A stretch of DNA of 38,903 bases from Sphingomonas yabuuchiae. GTDB taxonomy: Bacteria > Pseudomonadota > Alphaproteobacteria > Sphingomonadales > Sphingomonadaceae. Within the stretch, counting starts at the first letter, position 1. Every line of letters begins with the position of its first letter. The stretch lies in the NCBI RefSeq assembly GCF_001477495.1, contig NZ_LDTF01000022.1, positions 1-38,903 on the forward strand, read 5' to 3'. The notes under the pieces are model-generated. The model did no database searches. It had not been told where the DNA came from and saw only the letters and a list, made by a program, of their open reading frames with translations. Below are positions 15,394-23,736 of this stretch, one piece after another. The position numbers were made by a program, and so were the translations under genes.

Positions 15394-16287
15394 CTACCCT
15401 GCCACCATTTCCTCCAGCGGCGCGACGTCGACGCTGACGTCCATCTTCTGCGCGCCAGAGCCCAGTACGACGCCATCGACCGGTGCGATCTCGGCATAGT
15501 CGCGGCCGACCGCGACGATGATGTGGTCGCCCGCCATCCAGATGCCGTTGGTCGGATCGACCCCGACCCAGCCGGCTTGCGGCCCGCCCCAGATCAGCAC
15601 CCAGGCATGGGTCGCGTCGGCACCGACCAGCCGTGCCTGGCCCGGCGGCGGCAGGGTGCGGATATAGCCCGAGGCATAGGCCGCCGGGATACCCGCCGCG
15701 CGCAGGCCCGTGATCATGATCTGGGCAAAGTCCTGGCAGACGCCGCGCCGCTGGCGGAACGCTTCGGCCGGGGGCGTGTCGACCAGAGTGGCGGCGGGGT
15801 CGAAGGCGAATTCGCGCTGGATGCGGCCCGCCAGCGCGAACCCCGCCTCCAGCGCGCCGCGTTCCGGTGACAGGTCGGCCGCGCACCATTCGGCGATGGC
15901 GGGGTCGAGCGGGATTAGGGGTGAGGGGAAGATGTAATTGGCCGGGCTCGCCGCCGACAGGTCGCGGCTGCTTCGGGCGAGCGCAGAGACTTCGGCCAGC
16001 GTCGGATCATTGGGGGACGGCATCGGCACCGGGCGGTCGACGGTCATGCGCGCGCGGCTCTCGATCGTCAGGCTGCGCACCGGGCGGTCGACCACCAGCC
16101 GCGTGACATGCGCCAGCCCCGCCTCGGCATGGGCGGCGCGGGTGCGGCCGACCGGCTCGACGATCAGGTCGTAAGACTCCAGCGTCTGGCCGGGCCAGTC
16201 AATCGGCTTCAGCCGCAGATTGCACCGCGCATATTTGACCTGCGCGCCGTAATCGAAGCGGGTGATGTGGCGAATGTCGTAGATCAT
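15394..16287 (-). CDS. Transglutaminase-like cysteine peptidase-fold protein
   Basis: A 297-residue protein. The N-terminal bacterial transglutaminase beta domain (about 1-85) starts MIYDIRHITRFDYGAQVKYARCNLRLKP; the catalytic transglutaminase-like core lies at about 150-260. The triad is visible as Cys184 (RRGVCQDFAQIM), His227 (DATHAWVLIWG) and Asp244 (VGVDPTNG). There is no signal peptide, so it acts in the cytoplasm. The family may cleave, ligate or crosslink peptides; proteins of this type are recurrent partners of alpha-E/ATP-grasp proteins. Its ATG overlaps the stop of the fused ATP-grasp/alpha-E gene (ATGA), so the two are made together. Confidence 0.88.
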   Translation of the reverse strand: MIYDIRHITRFDYGAQVKYARCNLRLKPIDWPGQTLESYDLIVEPVGRTRAAHAEAGLAHVTRLVVDRPVRSLTIESRARMTVDRPVPMPSPNDPTLAEVSALARSSRDLSAASPANYIFPSPLIPLDPAIAEWCAADLSPERGALEAGFALAGRIQREFAFDPAATLVDTPPAEAFRQRRGVCQDFAQIMITGLRAAGIPAAYASGYIRTLPPPGQARLVGADATHAWVLIWGGPQAGWVGVDPTNGIWMAGDHIIVAVGRDYAEIAPVDGVVLGSGAQKMDVSVDVAPLEEMVAG

Positions 16288-18740
16288 GCGAGCGTGAGGC
16301 CTCCGGCGCGGAGAGGCTCGGCCCCTTGCAGGAAGTATCGCCGCGCGATCGCCTCGGACAGCAGACCCAGCCGCCGCTCGATATCGCCCAGCGTATCGGC
16401 ATCGAGCGTGCGGGCATCCGCTATTTCCAGCGCGGCGCGGATGGCGATGGCCTGGGCCTGTTGCGGCTCGGCCATATCGTCATCGGACAGGACGGGCAGG
16501 CGCGACAGGCAGTCGGCGATGCGCGCGGTCTGATACGCCAGCGCGCGCGGATTGTTGGGATCGAGCGCGACGAGGTCGACCACCGCGACGCGGGCCAGGC
16601 CGGTCGGATAACGCTGGCGATAGCTGATCTGGCTGTTGGCGAGGTCGAGCAGGGTCGACAGGTCGTCCGCGGACGCGCCCGCCATGCCGAACAGCCGCGT
16701 CGCCCGCGCCACCGCCACCGCGCGCTCCACCCGGCGACCAAGATCGTGGAAGCGCCACGCCGTGGTGCGCACCATATGCTCGGCCGACAGTCCCGCGATC
16801 GCGGCATAGCGGCGTTGCAGCGACCCCGCCCGGTCGAGCATCCCGGCATGGCTGGGGAAGGGGGCCTCCAGCAGCCGCACCATGTCGGCGGACAGCCGGT
16901 CACGCGATCCTTCGCTGATCCCGCGCGCCAGCCGGTTGATGCGGGCGACCGAATGAAAGCCCTCATCCTCCATCGCGGTGCGGGCGAACTGGGTCAGGGC
17001 GGCGCGGTGCAGGCTGTCGGGATGCGGGGCCGCGCCCCCGCCGGTGATGAGGCCGACCAGCCGCCCGACCGTGCGCGGGTCCAGCGCCGCGCCGCCATCG
17101 ACGTCGATGGAATTGCCCAGCATCACCCGGATCGCCGCGAGCAGCGCCTCGCCCCGCTCCAGATAGCGGCCCAGCCAGTAGAAATTGTCCGCGACCCGAC
17201 TGGGCAGCGTCCCTGGATTGCGCCGGACGTGCAGCGAATCCGGGTCGGCGAGCAGTGACATGGGCGTCACCGGCTCCGGCCCATGGACGCAGACATCGGC
17301 GGACCACAGCCCTTCGCCGATCATCGCGGCGGTCGCCTCCGGATGGTCGCCGATGCGGCCGAAGCCGCCGGGCATGACCGTCCATCGACCCTCGCCGTCG
17401 CGCGCGGCGAAGACGCGCAAGGTAAAGGGACGCGGCTCCAGCCGGTCGCCGATGACGACGGGCATGGTGGACAGGCGCACCATCTCCTGCCCGACATAAT
17501 CCTGCGGCCGTTTCGCCATGTCGGTCAGCAGCATCCCCCGCTCCTCGGCCGACAGGCTTGCGCCCGTTCGCGCGCCACTCGGCAGGCCCAGCGGGCGGGG
17601 TCCGAAGGCGGGGGCGATCAGCAGCCGGTCGAGATGCTCGGCGACATGCGCGGCCTGGCGCGGCCCACCGCACCACCAGGTCGCGATATTGGGCAGCATC
17701 AGCGGCCCACCCGCCAGAGCCTGTGCCAGCGCGGGCAGGAAGGCGGAGACGGCCGGGCTCTCCAGCACGCCCGCGCCCGGGGCGTTGGCAATGACCACCT
17801 GCCCCTCGACATAGGCGTCGATCAGGCCGGGCACACCGATCTGCGAATGGCTGTCGAACGCCAGCGGGTCGAGCATCCGGGGATCGAGCCGCCGCCACAG
17901 CGCATCGATCCGCTTCAGCCCCGCGACGGTGCGGACATAGACCTGTCCCTCGATCGCCGCGAGGTCCGCGCCCTCGACCAGCAACAGGCCGAGATAGCGC
18001 GCCAGATGCGCCTGTTCGGGGTAGCTGGGGTTGAAACGACCCGGCGTCAGCAGTCCGATGCGCGGATCGGCGCGTCGGCACTGGGCGGCGAGACCGGCGC
18101 GAAAGGCGGCGAAGAAGGGCGCGTGCCGCTGCACGTTCAGGCGGTTCTGCAGGCCGCCCAGCGTCCGGCTGACCGCCAGCCGGTTCTCCAGCGCATAGCC
18201 CGCGCCCGCCGGGTTGCGCAGGTGATCGGCCAGCACCCGCCACTCGCCATCCGGCCCACGCGCCAGGTCGAAGGCGACGAAGCTCAGATGATGGCCGCCG
18301 GGCGGGCGCACCCCGACCATCGGGCGCAGGAAATAGGGGCTGCCGGTCGCCAGCGCGGCGGGGATGAGCCCTTCCGCCACCAGCCGTCCGGGGCCGTAGA
18401 GATCGGCGAGGATCGTCTCCAGCAGCGCGGCCCGCTGGATCACCCCCGCCTCGATCCCCGCCCATTCGGCGGTGTCGATCAGCAGGGGGACGGGGGAGAC
18501 GGGCCAGGGCCGCTCGTCGGTTTCGCCGATGATGCGAAAGCCGGTGCCGATGTCGGCGGCGTGGCGCTGCACCCGTTCGCGCGCATGGGCCAGGTTGCTG
18601 GCGACGGCGGCCAGTTCCTCCAGCATGGCGGGCCAGGCCGGGTCATGCGATCCCGCCAGCACGTCCGCACCGGGGGCGGCCGCGCGATAGGCGTCGATCC
18701 AGGCGGCGGCCTGCGCGGGGCTGTCCTCGGAAGGGTCCAT
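16284..18740 (-). CDS. Fused circularly permuted ATP-grasp and alpha-E domain protein
   Basis: An 818-residue protein. Residues about 1-490 are a circularly permuted ATP-grasp domain (DUF404/DUF407 type): FRPMVGVRPPGGHHLSFVAFDLAR-like and IGLLTPGRFNPSYPEQ blocks, IEGQVYVRTVAGLKRIDALWRRLD, then VIANAPGAGVLESPA and LMLPNIATWWCG. From about 511 (PSRVADNFYWLGRYLERGEALLAAIR) to the end is an alpha-E (DUF403) helical domain. Elsewhere the two are often separate genes. ATP-grasp folds of this class are predicted to form peptide or amide bonds; the product is unknown. I chose ATG 18740 (MDPSEDSPAQ); the longer open frame upstream runs into ligD. The stop overlaps the transglutaminase start; ligD ends 44 bases upstream. 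Confidence 0.88.
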   Translation of the reverse strand: MDPSEDSPAQAAAWIDAYRAAAPGADVLAGSHDPAWPAMLEELAAVASNLAHARERVQRHAADIGTGFRIIGETDERPWPVSPVPLLIDTAEWAGIEAGVIQRAALLETILADLYGPGRLVAEGLIPAALATGSPYFLRPMVGVRPPGGHHLSFVAFDLARGPDGEWRVLADHLRNPAGAGYALENRLAVSRTLGGLQNRLNVQRHAPFFAAFRAGLAAQCRRADPRIGLLTPGRFNPSYPEQAHLARYLGLLLVEGADLAAIEGQVYVRTVAGLKRIDALWRRLDPRMLDPLAFDSHSQIGVPGLIDAYVEGQVVIANAPGAGVLESPAVSAFLPALAQALAGGPLMLPNIATWWCGGPRQAAHVAEHLDRLLIAPAFGPRPLGLPSGARTGASLSAEERGMLLTDMAKRPQDYVGQEMVRLSTMPVVIGDRLEPRPFTLRVFAARDGEGRWTVMPGGFGRIGDHPEATAAMIGEGLWSADVCVHGPEPVTPMSLLADPDSLHVRRNPGTLPSRVADNFYWLGRYLERGEALLAAIRVMLGNSIDVDGGAALDPRTVGRLVGLITGGGAAPHPDSLHRAALTQFARTAMEDEGFHSVARINRLARGISEGSRDRLSADMVRLLEAPFPSHAGMLDRAGSLQRRYAAIAGLSAEHMVRTTAWRFHDLGRRVERAVAVARATRLFGMAGASADDLSTLLDLANSQISYRQRYPTGLARVAVVDLVALDPNNPRALAYQTARIADCLSRLPVLSDDDMAEPQQAQAIAIRAALEIADARTLDADTLGDIERRLGLLSEAIARRYFLQGAEPLRAGGLTLA

Positions 18741-18784
18741 CGGCGGGGAAAATCGCCGGATCGGCCCCAGGTTGCAACAGGCGA

Positions 18785-21229
18785 TTAGAGATCGGGCAGG
18801 ATTTGATCCGCCACACCCCAGCCGCGCAAGGCCGCGCCACCCGCGCGCGTCGCCAGTTCCTCGGCATCGCGGATCGTCCAGCGCGCCGCCGTATCGATGC
18901 CGTCCAGCTCGCGCCACGCCACCGGGGCCGCGACCGGCGCGCCCGATCTGGCCCGCGCCGAATAGGGCATGACGGCGGTCGCGCCGCGCTGGTTGCGCAG
19001 CCAGTCGATGAAGATGCGGCCCTTGCGCCTGGCCTTGGTCGCCACCGCGACGAAGCGGTCGGGATCGCTCTTTGCCAGCGCCTTGGCGAAGCGTTCGGCA
19101 AAGTCCGATAGGGCGGGCCACTGCGCGTCCGGGGTCAGCGGCACGACGACATGCACGCCCTTGCCCCCCGACAGCATCGCGAAACTGGTCAGCCCCAGTT
19201 CGGCCAACTGGTCGTGGATATGGACGGCGGCGCGTTTCACCTCGTCGAAGGTCACGGACGGGTCGGGGTCGAGGTCGAAGATCATCCGGTCGGGCTGTTC
19301 CAGCGTGGCGATGGACGAACCCCAGCCGTGAAACTCGATCGAGCCCATCTGGATACAGGCACGCAAGCCTTGCGCATCTTCGACATAGAGATAGGGTTCG
19401 GTGCCACCGTCCTTTTCGCGGATCGGCACCGAATGGACATGCGGCCCGAAACTGCCCGCGTCATGTTTCTGGAAGAAACACGCCCGCGCCCGTCCCTGTG
19501 GACAGCGGACCAGGCTGACCGGTCGGTGTGCGACCCAGGGCAGCATCAACGGAGCGACCGCCGCGACATAATCGGCCAGATCGCCCTTGGTCAGTTCGCT
19601 GTCCGGGAAGATCACCCGCTCGGGATGGGTGATGGCGATGTCGCTGTCCTTCGCCGAGGGGGCGGGCGCGGGACGCTCCTCGACCACCTGATCGGCGGGC
19701 TTGTCCTCGCGCAGGCCGATAAAGCTGGGGTGGCGGAGCAGGCCGTCGGGCGTCGTCTCGGTAAAGGCGATCTCGGCGACCAGATCGGGCCGCACCCAAT
19801 GCGCGCCCCGCACCATCGCGCGGGGGGCTTCGACGGGGGCGGTCTTGCGGGCGCGGGTGTCGAGCAGCTTGCGCAGTTCGGCCATGCGCGCCTCGGTAAA
19901 GCCGGTGCCGACCTTGCCGACATAGGTGAGCCTGCCGTCGCGATTCACGCCGAGCAGCAGCGATTTGAATCCCCGCCGCGCCTTGTCCGACGGCAGCCAG
20001 CCGACGATCACGAATTCCTGACGCTTCAGGCATTTGATCTTCAGCCAGTCGCGGCTGCGCGCACCGGGATAACGGCTGTCGGCGCGTTTGGAGACGACGC
20101 CCTCCAGCCCCTCGGCGCAGAGCGTGTCGAACAGCGCCTCGCCCGAGCCGGTGACATGCTCGGCGAACTGGATCGTCTCACCACCCTTGGGAACGATACC
20201 GCGCAGCCGTTCCTTGCGCTGGACCAGCGGCAGGGCGGTCACGTCCTCGCCGTCGAGCGACAGCAGGTCGAAGGCGAATAGGCTCATCGGTTTGGTCGTG
20301 CCGATTGCATCCTTCAGCGTCGAGAAGTCGGGCCGCCCGTCCTTGAACGCAACGATTTCTCCGTCGATCAGCGCGCTGGTGACGGGCAGGTCGGCGGCGG
20401 CCGCGACGATGCCGGGGAATTTCTCGCTCCAGTCCAGCCCGCTGCGGGTGAAGACCCGCGCCGCGCCCCCGCCGATCGCGATCAGCGCGCGGTAACCGTC
20501 ATATTTGATCTCGTGTAGCCAGCCATTCCCGGCCGGAACCTGATCGACCAGAGTGCATAGCGCGGGGGCTCGAAATTCCGGCATGGTGCCCGCCATCGCC
20601 TTGGTCTTCGGCTTGCGGGAAGCGGTTTTCGGCCCTTTGACGGGCGTCTTCTTGGCCTGTTTCCCTTCGGCGATCTGCGCCATGGTCCGCCCGGTCGACA
20701 CGCTGGTCAGCGCCTGATCGGTCAGCGTATCGGTGCCCCCTTCATGGGCATCGGCGACCTTGCGCAGCAGCCAGTTCTCGCGCTTTTCCTTGCCGCGAGG
20801 CTTCATGCGGACGAGCAGCCATTCGCCCTTCATCCGCTCGCCATCGAGGATGAAGTGGAGATGCCCGTCCTCCAGATCCTTCGCGCTCTTGCCCGCCACC
20901 GGCGACCAGGTGCCGCGATCCCACAGCATCACCGTGCCGCCGCCATATTCGCCCGCCGGGATGGTCCCCTCGAAGGTCGCATAGGAGAGCGGATGATCCT
21001 CGGTGCGTACCGCCAGCCGCTTTTCGTCGGGGTCCAGGCTCGGCCCGCGCGTGACCGCCCAGCTCTTCAGCACCCCGTCCACCTCCAGCCGGAAGTCCCA
21101 GTGGAGCCGGGTCGCGTCATGCTTCTGCACGATGAAGCTGTTGCCCTTGCCCGGCGCCAGCGTCCCCGCCGGTTCGGCGGTGCGGGTGAAGTCGCGCTTG
21201 GCGTTATAGCGTTCGAGCGGATCAGCCAT
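18785..21229 (-). CDS. ligD: Multifunctional ATP-dependent DNA ligase D (NHEJ)
   Basis: An 814-residue enzyme that with Ku repairs double-strand breaks. Domain order is phosphoesterase, ligase, polymerase. The phosphoesterase comprises about 1-190, with HDATRLHWDFRLEVDG at 37-52 and EDHPLSYATFEGTIPAGEYGGG. A Lys/Pro-rich linker follows. The ligase runs from about 225 to 530, with adenylated Lys242 in HEIKYDGYRALI and DGEIVAFKDGRPDFSTL. The primase-polymerase runs from about 550 to 814, with metal-binding Asp652 and Asp654 in IFDLDPDP, SGGKGVHVVVPL, and IDWLRNQRGATAVMPYSARAR. The set is complete. ATG 21229 lies 8 bases inside the end of ku, so expression is coupled. Confidence 0.95.
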   Translation of the reverse strand: MADPLERYNAKRDFTRTAEPAGTLAPGKGNSFIVQKHDATRLHWDFRLEVDGVLKSWAVTRGPSLDPDEKRLAVRTEDHPLSYATFEGTIPAGEYGGGTVMLWDRGTWSPVAGKSAKDLEDGHLHFILDGERMKGEWLLVRMKPRGKEKRENWLLRKVADAHEGGTDTLTDQALTSVSTGRTMAQIAEGKQAKKTPVKGPKTASRKPKTKAMAGTMPEFRAPALCTLVDQVPAGNGWLHEIKYDGYRALIAIGGGAARVFTRSGLDWSEKFPGIVAAAADLPVTSALIDGEIVAFKDGRPDFSTLKDAIGTTKPMSLFAFDLLSLDGEDVTALPLVQRKERLRGIVPKGGETIQFAEHVTGSGEALFDTLCAEGLEGVVSKRADSRYPGARSRDWLKIKCLKRQEFVIVGWLPSDKARRGFKSLLLGVNRDGRLTYVGKVGTGFTEARMAELRKLLDTRARKTAPVEAPRAMVRGAHWVRPDLVAEIAFTETTPDGLLRHPSFIGLREDKPADQVVEERPAPAPSAKDSDIAITHPERVIFPDSELTKGDLADYVAAVAPLMLPWVAHRPVSLVRCPQGRARACFFQKHDAGSFGPHVHSVPIREKDGGTEPYLYVEDAQGLRACIQMGSIEFHGWGSSIATLEQPDRMIFDLDPDPSVTFDEVKRAAVHIHDQLAELGLTSFAMLSGGKGVHVVVPLTPDAQWPALSDFAERFAKALAKSDPDRFVAVATKARRKGRIFIDWLRNQRGATAVMPYSARARSGAPVAAPVAWRELDGIDTAARWTIRDAEELATRAGGAALRGWGVADQILPDL

Positions 21230-22109
21230 GTTTGCGCGCCGGGGCCTTGCGGGTGGTCTTTTTCGCAGGGGCTTTCCGGGGCGCCTTGGCCGGGGCCTTG
21301 CGCGAACGGCTGCGCGTCTCACCCGTCTCCATCGACTGTTTGAGTGCCGCCATCAGGTCAGCGACATTGCCGCCCGACTTGGCCGGCGCGTCATCCTCGT
21401 CCTCGATGACCTTCTTGCCCTTCGCCTTGCGCTTGCGGTCGATCAGGCGATGGAGCGCCTCGACATAATGGTCATGGAACTGCTTGGGGTCGAAGGGACC
21501 GGATTTCTTCTCGATCAGCGCTTGGGCAAGGTCGAGCAGCTCGGCGTCGGGCTTGGCATCGCCGATATCGCTGAAATAGGCCTGCGCCTTGTTCACCTCA
21601 TCGGCGTAGCGCAGCGTCTCCAGGATCAGCCCGCGCCCGCACGGTCGGAGCGAAACGATATATTCGCGGCCCCTAAGCGCCAGTTGCCCCAGCCCGACCT
21701 TGCCCGTCCGCTTCAACGCCTCGCGCAGCACGATGAAGGCTTCCTCGGCCAGATCGTCGGCGGGCACGACGAAATAGGGGCGCTCATAATAAAGGACGTT
21801 GATTTCGCCCGCATCGACGAAGCGGGTCAGCTCGAGCGTCTTTTTCGACTCCAGCTTCACCGCGTCGATCTCGTCCTGGTCGAGCAGGACGTAATCGCCT
21901 TTGGCGACCTGATAGCCCTTCACGATCTCGTCGGTGTCGACCGGGCCGATATCGTTCACGACCTTTTCGTAATGGATCGGCTTGCCGCTGGGTTCGTGGA
22001 TCTGCTTGAACTGGATGGTCGCGCCGCTTTTGGTGGCCGCATAGATTTCGACCGGGATCGACACGAGCGCGAGGCGTATCTGGCCCTGCCAGTAAGCGCG
22101 TGCGGGCAT
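21222..22109 (-). CDS. ku: Ku DNA-end-binding protein
   Basis: A 295-residue bacterial Ku, a homodimeric ring that binds broken DNA ends and recruits LigD. The family opening MPARAYWQGQIRLALVSIPVEIYAA is present, then IQFKQIHEPSGKPIHYEKVV, KGYQVAKGDYVLLDQDEI and the core ending MELAxxLIEKK-like region (LDLAQALIEKKSGPFDPKQFHDHY). The tail after about 235 is strongly basic and built of short K/A/P units (RKAPAKAPRKAPAKK), an extension that in other Ku proteins binds DNA and tunes threading. I chose ATG 22109, with GGAG about 10 bases upstream; a farther start at 22169 gives non-family residues. Divergent from pdxH. Confidence 0.95.
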   Translation of the reverse strand: MPARAYWQGQIRLALVSIPVEIYAATKSGATIQFKQIHEPSGKPIHYEKVVNDIGPVDTDEIVKGYQVAKGDYVLLDQDEIDAVKLESKKTLELTRFVDAGEINVLYYERPYFVVPADDLAEEAFIVLREALKRTGKVGLGQLALRGREYIVSLRPCGRGLILETLRYADEVNKAQAYFSDIGDAKPDAELLDLAQALIEKKSGPFDPKQFHDHYVEALHRLIDRKRKAKGKKVIEDEDDAPAKSGGNVADLMAALKQSMETGETRSRSRKAPAKAPRKAPAKKTTRKAPARKHG

Positions 22110-22204
22110 GGGGAAATCTCCGTTGCGTAACCCCTCCAATGACGGACTCGGCATTTCCGTTCCCGACATTGGTTTTCCGACCCCAGAGGCGTATGGGCGG
22201 GCGC

Positions 22205-22786
22205 ATGGCTGACGATCCCTTTGTCCTGTTCGATGCGTGGCTTGCCGAGGCGCGAGCGAGCGAAATCAACGATTATAATGCGATGGCGCTGGCGACGGTG
22301 GATGCGCGCCTGCAACCCTCGGTGCGCATGGTCTTGCTGAAGGGGCATGACGCCCGCGGATTCGTGTTCTACACCAACCGCGAGAGTCGCAAGGCACAGG
22401 AACTGGGCGATGGCAGCAAGGCCGCGCTTCTCTTCCACTGGAAATCGCTGCGCCGCCAGATCCGTATCGAGGGGCCGGTGTCGCGCGTCGACGATGCCGA
22501 GTCGGATGCCTATTTCGCCAGCCGGGGCCGCGACTCGCAGCTGGGCGCTTGGGCCTCGGACCAGTCGCGCCCGCTCGACGCCCGCGAGACGTTCGAGGCG
22601 CGCTTCGAGGAAATGCGTGCCCGCTTCGAGGGCGGCGACGTGCCGCGCCCGCCGCATTGGGGCGGATACCGCGTCACTCCGCAGCGGATCGAGTTCTGGC
22701 TCGACCGCGAACATCGGCTGCATGAGCGCCGTGTCTTCACCCGCACCAGCGAACATGGCTGGGACGAAGGATTGCTGTTCCCGTGA
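22205..22786 (+). CDS. pdxH: Pyridoxamine 5'-phosphate oxidase
   Basis: A 193-residue FMN enzyme that oxidises PNP or PMP to PLP, the last step of vitamin B6 synthesis and salvage. Marks: FDAWLAEARASEINDYNAMALATVDARLQPSVRMVLLKG (substrate and FMN region), FVFYTNRESRKAQELGDGSKAALLFHWKSLRRQIRIEGPV, and the C-terminal PPHWGGYRVTPQRIEFWLDREHRLHERRVFTR. Start is a choice between ATG 22205 (MADDPFVLFDAW) and ATG 22193; neither has a good ribosome site, and 22205 fits the family length. Its stop overlaps the GTG of the cation transporter (GTGA). Confidence 0.92.
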   Translation: MADDPFVLFDAWLAEARASEINDYNAMALATVDARLQPSVRMVLLKGHDARGFVFYTNRESRKAQELGDGSKAALLFHWKSLRRQIRIEGPVSRVDDAESDAYFASRGRDSQLGAWASDQSRPLDARETFEARFEEMRARFEGGDVPRPPHWGGYRVTPQRIEFWLDREHRLHERRVFTRTSEHGWDEGLLFP

Positions 22787-23736
22787 CCCAGGACGAACGT
22801 AAGAAGATCATCCCGCTGGCGACCCGCGCGGCGCTGGCCAGCGTCGCGATGGCGCTGTTCCTGCTGGCGCTGAAGAGCTTTGCCGCATGGCGGACCGGCT
22901 CGGTCGCGATGCTGGGGTCGCTGGCCGATACCGCGCTTGACCTGCTGGCCAGTCTCGTGACGCTGTACGGCGTCCGGCTGGCGGCGACTCCGGCGGATCA
23001 TGACCACCGCTTCGGCCATGGCAAGGCGGAGGCGCTGGCGGCGCTGTTCCAGGTCGCGCTGATCACCGCCTCGGCGGCGGGGATCGCCTGGCGTGCGGTC
23101 ATGGCGCTCGGCTCGGACAATCCAACGGGCGACGCCGAGTTCGGCATCGGCGTGTCGGTGATCGCGATTGTCGCCACCATCATCCTGCTCGCCTATCAGC
23201 GCAGCGTCATCCGCCGCACCGGATCGGTCGCGATCCTGGCGGACAATGTCCATTACCAGTCCGACGTGATGCTCAACGGCTCGGTCATCGTCGCGATGGT
23301 GCTCGACCAGTATCTCGGCTGGCACGGCGCGGACCCGATCTTCGGTATCGCCATCGCGCTGTGGCTGGCCTGGGGCGCGTTCCAGGCCTCCTCGACCGCG
23401 ATCGACCAGTTGATGGACAAGGAATGGTCCGACGACCAGCGCGCCGCCTTTCTCGACGTCGCCGCGCGCCAGCCGGGGTTGAAGGGAATCCACGACTTCC
23501 GCACCCGCCGTTCGGGCAGCCACGACTTCGCGCAGTTCCATATGGAGGTCGACCGCGACATGACGGTCGCCGCCGCGCATGACGTGGTCGAGGGCGTCGA
23601 GCGGGCGCTGCGCCGCGCCTTCCCCAAGGTCGAGGTGCTGATCCATCTCGATCCCGAAGGCCATGTCGACACCGACAATCCGCTGGTCGAGGCCGACGTG
23701 ACCCCGCACTGGTTCGGCAAGCGGGTCGGCTATTGA
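22783..23736 (+). CDS. Cation diffusion facilitator, FieF/YiiP type
   Basis: A 317-residue metal/proton antiporter of the inner membrane. Six hydrophobic segments are followed by a cytoplasmic ferredoxin-like domain from about 215. The transport-site residues are intact: Asp49 and Asp53 in LADTALDLLAS, His157 and Asp161 in DNVHYQSDVML. This DxxxD plus HxxxD set is the FieF/YiiP arrangement that handles Zn2+ and Fe2+. HRFGHGKAEALAALFQ is the conserved loop after segment 2. The C-terminal HDFRTRRSGSHDFAQFHMEVD...HDVVEGVERAL carries the usual regulatory metal ligands. GTG start overlaps the pdxH stop, and its own stop overlaps the phzF-like start. Confidence 0.92.
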   Translation: MTQDERKKIIPLATRAALASVAMALFLLALKSFAAWRTGSVAMLGSLADTALDLLASLVTLYGVRLAATPADHDHRFGHGKAEALAALFQVALITASAAGIAWRAVMALGSDNPTGDAEFGIGVSVIAIVATIILLAYQRSVIRRTGSVAILADNVHYQSDVMLNGSVIVAMVLDQYLGWHGADPIFGIAIALWLAWGAFQASSTAIDQLMDKEWSDDQRAAFLDVAARQPGLKGIHDFRTRRSGSHDFAQFHMEVDRDMTVAAAHDVVEGVERALRRAFPKVEVLIHLDPEGHVDTDNPLVEADVTPHWFGKRVGY

